Made by a program: the position numbers and the translations under genes
Shown: positions 14,929 through 18,126 of the stretch, in pieces
Numbering within the stretch: position 1 is the stretch's first letter
Layout of the letters: every line of letters starts with the position of its first letter
Notes under the pieces: generated by a model
What the model was told of the DNA's origin: nothing
Databases searched by the model: none
The model's input: only the letters and a program-made list of their open reading frames with translations
Assembly: GCA_024280615.1 (NCBI GenBank)
Contig: JAJRPU010000188.1
Span: 1 to 18,126, forward strand
DNA: 18,126 nucleotides
Source of the DNA: Bacteroidota bacterium
GTDB taxonomy: Bacteria; Bacteroidota; Bacteroidia; JAADEI01
Direction: 5' to 3'

Positions 14929-15198
14929 ATGCCAAGATCGCTTAAGAAAGGACCCTACGTTGACCCCAAGCTAATGAAGAAAATTAATAAGCTTAACGAA
15001 GAGGGGAAGAAGGAAGTCATTAAAACATGGTCTCGTAGGTCAACAATCGTGCCTGAAATGGTGGGACATACAATAGCTGTTCATAACGGTAAGGGTTTCG
15101 TGCCTGTTTATATAACTGAACAGATGGTTGGACACAAATTGGGCGAATTCGCCCCAACCAGAACATTCAGAGGTCATAGCTCAAAGAAAATAAAGTAG
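14929..15198 (+). CDS. rpsS: 30S ribosomal protein S19
   Basis: S19 forms a complex with S13 in the 30S head near the A and P sites. The 89 residues begin MPRSLKKGPYVDPKLMKKI and carry the signature VHNGKGFVPVYITEQMVGHK (about 52-71) followed by LGEFAPTRTFRGHSSKK. Family length and both ends are intact. It begins 8 nt after rplB, with an AT-rich, non-Shine-Dalgarno upstream sequence (AAAGTGAAAT). Confidence 0.98.
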   Translation: MPRSLKKGPYVDPKLMKKINKLNEEGKKEVIKTWSRRSTIVPEMVGHTIAVHNGKGFVPVYITEQMVGHKLGEFAPTRTFRGHSSKKIK

Positions 15199-15201
15199 GG
15201 T

Positions 15202-15594
15202 ATGGGTGAGGCAAGAGCATTACTTAGGAATTTGAGAATATCACCACGAAAGGTCATCCCAATTGCAGACATAATCCGAAACAAGGATGTTAACACTGCA
15301 ATGGAACTATTGAAAATTATTAGAAAAAGGGCATCATATCCTATCCTAAAGCTTTTAAGGTCCGCTGTTGCTAACTGGCAACAGAAAAACCCTGATGTAT
15401 CAGTTGAAGAAGCAAACCTATACGTCAAAACTATTATTGTTAATCAAGGTCCTGCTTACAAAAGGTGGAGACCAGTGAGCAGGGGAAGAGCCCATCCATA
15501 CAAAAGGAGAACCAGTCATGTGTTAATTGTTGTTGATTCTAAAAATCAAAACTTTACTGAAGAACAAAATGAAAACCAAGACACAATTAAATAA
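15202..15594 (+). CDS. rplV: 50S ribosomal protein L22
   Basis: L22 spans the large subunit, and its beta-hairpin lines the exit tunnel near L4. The 130 residues contain RNLRISPRKV (9-18), the helical core (AMELLKIIRKRASYPILKLL) and the tunnel hairpin VNQGPAYKRWRPVSRGRAHP (about 81-100), then KRRTSHVLIVV. An acidic/Asn-Gln-rich tail of about 17 residues (KNQNFTEEQNENQDTIK) extends past the core. The N-terminus is short, starting MGEARALLRN, only 3 nt after the rpsS stop; no upstream in-frame start would fit better. Confidence 0.97.
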   Translation: MGEARALLRNLRISPRKVIPIADIIRNKDVNTAMELLKIIRKRASYPILKLLRSAVANWQQKNPDVSVEEANLYVKTIIVNQGPAYKRWRPVSRGRAHPYKRRTSHVLIVVDSKNQNFTEEQNENQDTIK

Positions 15595-15599
15595 GCACT

Positions 15600-16313
15600 A
15601 TGGGACAAAAGACAAATCCGATAGGTAATAGGTTAGGCATTATCAGAGGTTGGGACAGCATGTGGCTCGGAGACAAAAAGCAATTTGCTGATAAAGTCTA
15701 CAGTGACTGGCAGATAAGACAATACATACAAAAAAGATTTCCCCGAGCCGGTGTATCTAGGATAATTATTGAGAGATTTCCTAAAAGAATCTCAATTACA
15801 ATATTTACTTCTCGCCCAGGTGTTATAGTGGGTAAAGGCGGCAGGGAAATAAATATGCTCACAGAAGAACTTAAGGCATTGACAGGTGAGGAAGTGGACG
15901 TTAAAGTTGGGGAAATAAATCGTCCCGAGCTGGAAGCGCCGTTAGTAGCTGAGACCATAGCACGGCAAATAGAAGCTCGGGTAAATCATCGTAGAGCTGT
16001 AAAAGCAGCTATTAATACTACGATGAGAATGGGAGCTGAGGGTATTAAAGTTCACGTATCAGGTAGATTGGGCGGTGCAGAAATCGCAAGAACGGAAAAA
16101 TATATGGATGGGCGTGTTCCCTTAAGCACTTTGCGTGCAGATATTGATTATGCATTGAAAGAAGCTTTTACTAAATGGGGAGTTATAGGTGTTAAAGTGT
16201 GGATTTGTAGGGGAGAGGTGTATGGCAAACGAGACTTGTCTATTCCTGCACCCGCGGCCGTTCAACAAAAAGCGTTGAAACGTAGAACATATAATCGTCC
16301 AGTCAAAAAATAG
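15600..16313 (+). CDS. rpsC: 30S ribosomal protein S3
   Basis: S3 forms part of the mRNA entry tunnel and its helicase activity. The 237 residues start MGQKTNPIGNRLGIIRGWDS. The KH domain shows the loop GVIVGKGGREINML (about 77-90), and the C-terminal domain begins near RAVKAAINTTMRMGAEGIKV (about 131-150), with GRLGGAEIARTEKYMDGRVP. The length is close to the usual bacterial size. It starts 5 nt after the rplV stop. Confidence 0.98.
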   Translation: MGQKTNPIGNRLGIIRGWDSMWLGDKKQFADKVYSDWQIRQYIQKRFPRAGVSRIIIERFPKRISITIFTSRPGVIVGKGGREINMLTEELKALTGEEVDVKVGEINRPELEAPLVAETIARQIEARVNHRRAVKAAINTTMRMGAEGIKVHVSGRLGGAEIARTEKYMDGRVPLSTLRADIDYALKEAFTKWGVIGVKVWICRGEVYGKRDLSIPAPAAVQQKALKRRTYNRPVKK

Positions 16314-16321
16314 TGTGAGCC

Positions 16322-16747
16322 ATGATGCAACCAAGACGCTATAAGTGGAGAAAGCAGCAGAGAGGTAGGATGAGAGGTATTTCCACGCGCGGGCACACTT
16401 TAGCATTTGGTTCTTTCGGTCTTAAAGCCTTGGGACACGCTTGGATATCTGATAGGCAGATAGAAGCTGCCCGTGTGGCTATAAGTAGGTTCCTTCGTCG
16501 TGAAGGAAAGTTGTGGATTAGGATATTCCCAGATAAACCAATTACTAAGAAGCCCCTTGAAGTGCGTATGGGTAAGGGTAAAGGAGACCTTGACCATTGG
16601 GCAGCTGTAGTCAAACCAGGAAGAATTCTCTTTGAAATAGACGGTGTAAGTATGGCAGAAGCACAAGAAGCTTTCAGATTAGCTTCTCATAAATTACCTA
16701 TCCCAACAAAATTCGTGGTTCGTCCAGACTATCAGGAAGGAAAATAA
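16322..16747 (+). CDS. rplP: 50S ribosomal protein L16
   Basis: L16 contacts the A-site tRNA elbow and organises the 23S rRNA near the peptidyl transferase centre. The 141 residues include RRYKWRKQQRGRMRGIS near the start, GSFGLKALGHAWISDRQIEA and VRMGKGKGDLDHWAAVVKPG (about 79-98). The sequence begins with two consecutive Met codons. The first is kept because the family starts MLQP-K/R, and MMQPRR aligns with it. The spacing from rpsC is 8 nt. Confidence 0.97.
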   Translation: MMQPRRYKWRKQQRGRMRGISTRGHTLAFGSFGLKALGHAWISDRQIEAARVAISRFLRREGKLWIRIFPDKPITKKPLEVRMGKGKGDLDHWAAVVKPGRILFEIDGVSMAEAQEAFRLASHKLPIPTKFVVRPDYQEGK

Positions 16748-16754
16748 CACAGCT

Positions 16755-16973
16755 ATGCTAAAAATGAGTGAAATAAGGCAATTGAGTGATGAAGAGTTGA
16801 AAGAAAGAATTGAAGAAGAGCAGAGGAGATATGTTAGAATGAAATGGGCTCATAAAATTACGCCCTTGGAAAATCCAATGCGGCTCAGATTTCAACGAAG
16901 ATTCATTGCAAGGTTACTTACTGAATGGAACAGAAGACAGCGGGAGAAGAATCAACACCAAAATAATAAATAG
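16755..16973 (+). CDS. rpmC: 50S ribosomal protein L29
   Basis: L29 is a small helical protein near the exit tunnel that contacts L23. The 72 residues form the typical long-helix pair with MSEIRQLSDEELKERIEEEQ and then the conserved ENPMRLRFQRRFIARLLTEW block (about 35-54). The start could be the ATG at 16755 (MLKMSEIRQ) or the in-frame ATG at 16764 (MSEIRQ); both give plausible proteins, and the first is listed. The short Gln/Asn-rich end (QHQNNK) is not conserved. Confidence 0.94.
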   Translation: MLKMSEIRQLSDEELKERIEEEQRRYVRMKWAHKITPLENPMRLRFQRRFIARLLTEWNRRQREKNQHQNNK

Positions 16974-16981
16974 TCTCTACT

Positions 16982-17359
16982 ATGACAGAGAAAAACGGAA
17001 TTCAGCAAGAGAATCAACAGGCTCAGGACACTAATGGGGCTCAGCAGAAGAAAAAAAGAGGGCGTCGGAAAGTATTTGTAGGCGTCGTTGTTTCAAATAA
17101 AATGGATAAAACTGTTGTAGTTAAGGTTGAAAGAAGATTTCTACACCCAAGGTACGGAAAGCCAGTTGTGCGACATAAGAAGTTTATGGCTCATGATGAA
17201 AATAATATATGTGAAGAAGGGGATGTGGTCAAGATTATGGAAACTCGCCCCCTGAGTAAGAGAAAAAGATGGAGGGTTGTTGAAATAGTTGCTAAGGTTC
17301 AGAAGCTTGATGTTGAGCAGGTAAACACTCAGGAACCTGAAGACATTGAAAAACCTTAA
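16982..17359 (+). CDS. rpsQ: 30S ribosomal protein S17, with N-terminal Gln-rich extension
   Basis: S17 is an OB-fold protein that binds 16S rRNA early in assembly. The core (about residues 26-110) is clear: GRRKVFVGVVVSNKMDKTVV, RRFLHPRYGKPVVRHKKFMA, CEEGDVVKIMETRPLSKRKRW. At 125 residues it is longer than the usual 80-90. It has about 25 extra N-terminal residues rich in Gln, Asn and Lys (MTEKNGIQQENQQAQDTNGAQ) and an acidic tail of about 15. There is no in-frame ATG, GTG or TTG between the listed start and the core, so the extension is real unless a rarer start is used. It is probably disordered. Confidence 0.95.
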   Translation: MTEKNGIQQENQQAQDTNGAQQKKKRGRRKVFVGVVVSNKMDKTVVVKVERRFLHPRYGKPVVRHKKFMAHDENNICEEGDVVKIMETRPLSKRKRWRVVEIVAKVQKLDVEQVNTQEPEDIEKP

Positions 17360-17388
17360 AGATTAGTGAATAAAAAATTTGTAGAGAT

Positions 17389-17757
17389 ATGATTCAAAGA
17401 ATGACAAGACTTAAGGTTGCAGATAATACTGGGGCTCGGGAAGTAATGTGCATTGGGATATTGGGGGAATCTGCTAAGAAGTTTGCAACCGTTGGGGACC
17501 GCATTGTTGTCTCTGTGAAAAAGACCATTCCCGGGTCGTCAATGGAAAAAGGGAAAGTTGTGAGAGCTGTAATAGTCAGGACCAGAAAAGAAGTTCGTCG
17601 GAAGGACGGCTCTTACGTTAGGTTTGATGACAATGCCGTTGTGCTTCTTAATCAGGCGGATGAACCAATTGGAACTCGTGTTTTCGGACCTGTCGCTCGT
17701 GAACTGAGAGACAAAGGATTTACTAGAGTAGTTTCATTAGCACCTGAAGTTGTTTAA
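17389..17757 (+). CDS. rplN: 50S ribosomal protein L14
   Basis: L14 lies at the subunit interface, where it bridges to the 30S and is the binding site of silencing factor RsfS. The 122-residue length is exactly typical. It starts MIQRMTRLKVADNTGAREVM and contains CIGILGESAKKFATVGDRIV, VVRAVIVRTRKEVRRKDGSY and the C-terminal FGPVARELRDKGFTRVVSLA, all canonical. A 29-nt gap after rpsQ is the largest inside the operon apart from the region before rpsL. It holds no recognisable signal. Confidence 0.98.
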   Translation: MIQRMTRLKVADNTGAREVMCIGILGESAKKFATVGDRIVVSVKKTIPGSSMEKGKVVRAVIVRTRKEVRRKDGSYVRFDDNAVVLLNQADEPIGTRVFGPVARELRDKGFTRVVSLAPEVV

Positions 17758-17769
17758 TTTTGTATAGCC

Positions 17770-18126
17770 ATGGGGAAGAAAAAAGAAACAAAGCGGAAAC
17801 GAATTAAGTGGAAGATTAAGAAAGGAGATACTGTAATAGTGATGAGGGGTAAGTATGGTAATAGTAAGGACAACAGATTAGTGGGTAGAGTAATTAAGGT
17901 CTTTCCAGATACGGGTTACATATTAGTGGAAGGCGTTGTTAATGTGAAACATGTTAAACCGTCCGAACAGTTTCCGCAAGGAGGTATAATAAAAGTAGAG
18001 CGTCCAATCCATATATCCAATGTCATGCTGATTGACCCAGAGACTGGTGAGCCCACTCGTGTGGGCAGAAAACGTAACGAGGAAGGCAAACTAGTTCGCT
18101 ACGCTAAAAAAAGTGGTAAAATAATT
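17770..18126 (+). CDS. rplX: 50S ribosomal protein L24, C-terminus cut by window edge
   Basis: An open frame from the ATG at 17770 runs to the right edge with no stop, giving 119 complete codons of a protein usually about 105-115 long, so nearly all of it is present. L24 is an assembly initiator that binds 23S rRNA through a KOW domain. Here the domain is KKGDTVIVMRGKYGNSKDNR then LVGRVIKVFPDTGYILVEGV and VNVKHVKPSEQ, followed by GGIIKVERPIHISNVMLIDP, the normal family order. The loop between the first Gly-Lys and the GRV strand looks about five residues longer than the usual GKDKGKxGxV. It follows L14 with a 12-nt gap, in the standard spc-operon order. Confidence 0.95.
   Translation, partial: MGKKKETKRKRIKWKIKKGDTVIVMRGKYGNSKDNRLVGRVIKVFPDTGYILVEGVVNVKHVKPSEQFPQGGIIKVERPIHISNVMLIDPETGEPTRVGRKRNEEGKLVRYAKKSGKII

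Overview
The window reads as a chromosomal segment of a member of the Bacteroidota (or a close relative in the Fibrobacterota-Chlorobiota-Bacteroidota group). Four things point that way. (i) A secreted protein at 5791-6987 ends in a type IX secretion C-terminal sorting domain. (ii) Four gene starts are preceded by boxes fitting the Bacteroidota -7 promoter element TAnnTTTG, one with a TTTG -33 element at the expected 19-nt spacing. (iii) Almost none of the highly expressed ribosomal-protein genes has a Shine-Dalgarno sequence. (iv) Ribosomal protein L2 carries HPMGGG instead of HPHGGG, and the str and S10 clusters are joined without tuf. The DNA is moderately AT-rich. No rRNA, tRNA, CRISPR array, insertion sequence or prophage was seen.

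Left part (1-4952). A minus-strand pair, a universal stress protein followed by the beginning of a small membrane protein that runs off the left edge, is divergent from a tightly packed plus-strand operon. That operon holds an acetyl-CoA acetyltransferase (thiolase), a Bacteroidota-type lipoprotein of unknown function, a polyprenyl-phosphate sugar phosphotransferase with an N-terminal membrane region, and CdsA, the CDP-diacylglycerol synthase. Adjacent genes overlap, so they are probably cotranscribed and translationally coupled. The last three act at the cell envelope.

Middle part (4953-9133). An unrecognised, visibly AT-rich 239-codon gene comes first, then a secreted T9SS cargo protein with its own good promoter, a 300-nt gene-free gap, and the membrane-anchored signal peptide peptidase SppA. 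Between sppA and the ribosomal cluster lies a long hairpin of 17 base pairs, three of them G-U, which looks like the sppA terminator. The ribosomal promoter box lies just downstream of it.

Right part (9134-18126). A continuous translation operon in the order rpsL-rpsG-fusA-rpsJ-rplC-rplD-rplW-rplB-rpsS-rplV-rpsC-rplP-rpmC-rpsQ-rplN-rplX. The last gene is cut by the right edge. Gaps are mostly under 15 nt, and fusA/rpsJ and rplD/rplW overlap. Points of detail are an N-terminally extended, Gln-rich S17 and an L24 with an enlarged KOW loop.

Most of the window is ordinary core genome. I found no convincing new multi-gene system. The items most worth a second look are the unknown gene at 4997-5716, the hairpin/promoter junction at 9054-9112, the set of nearly leaderless promoters, and the thiolase-lipoprotein-sugar transferase-CdsA operon.
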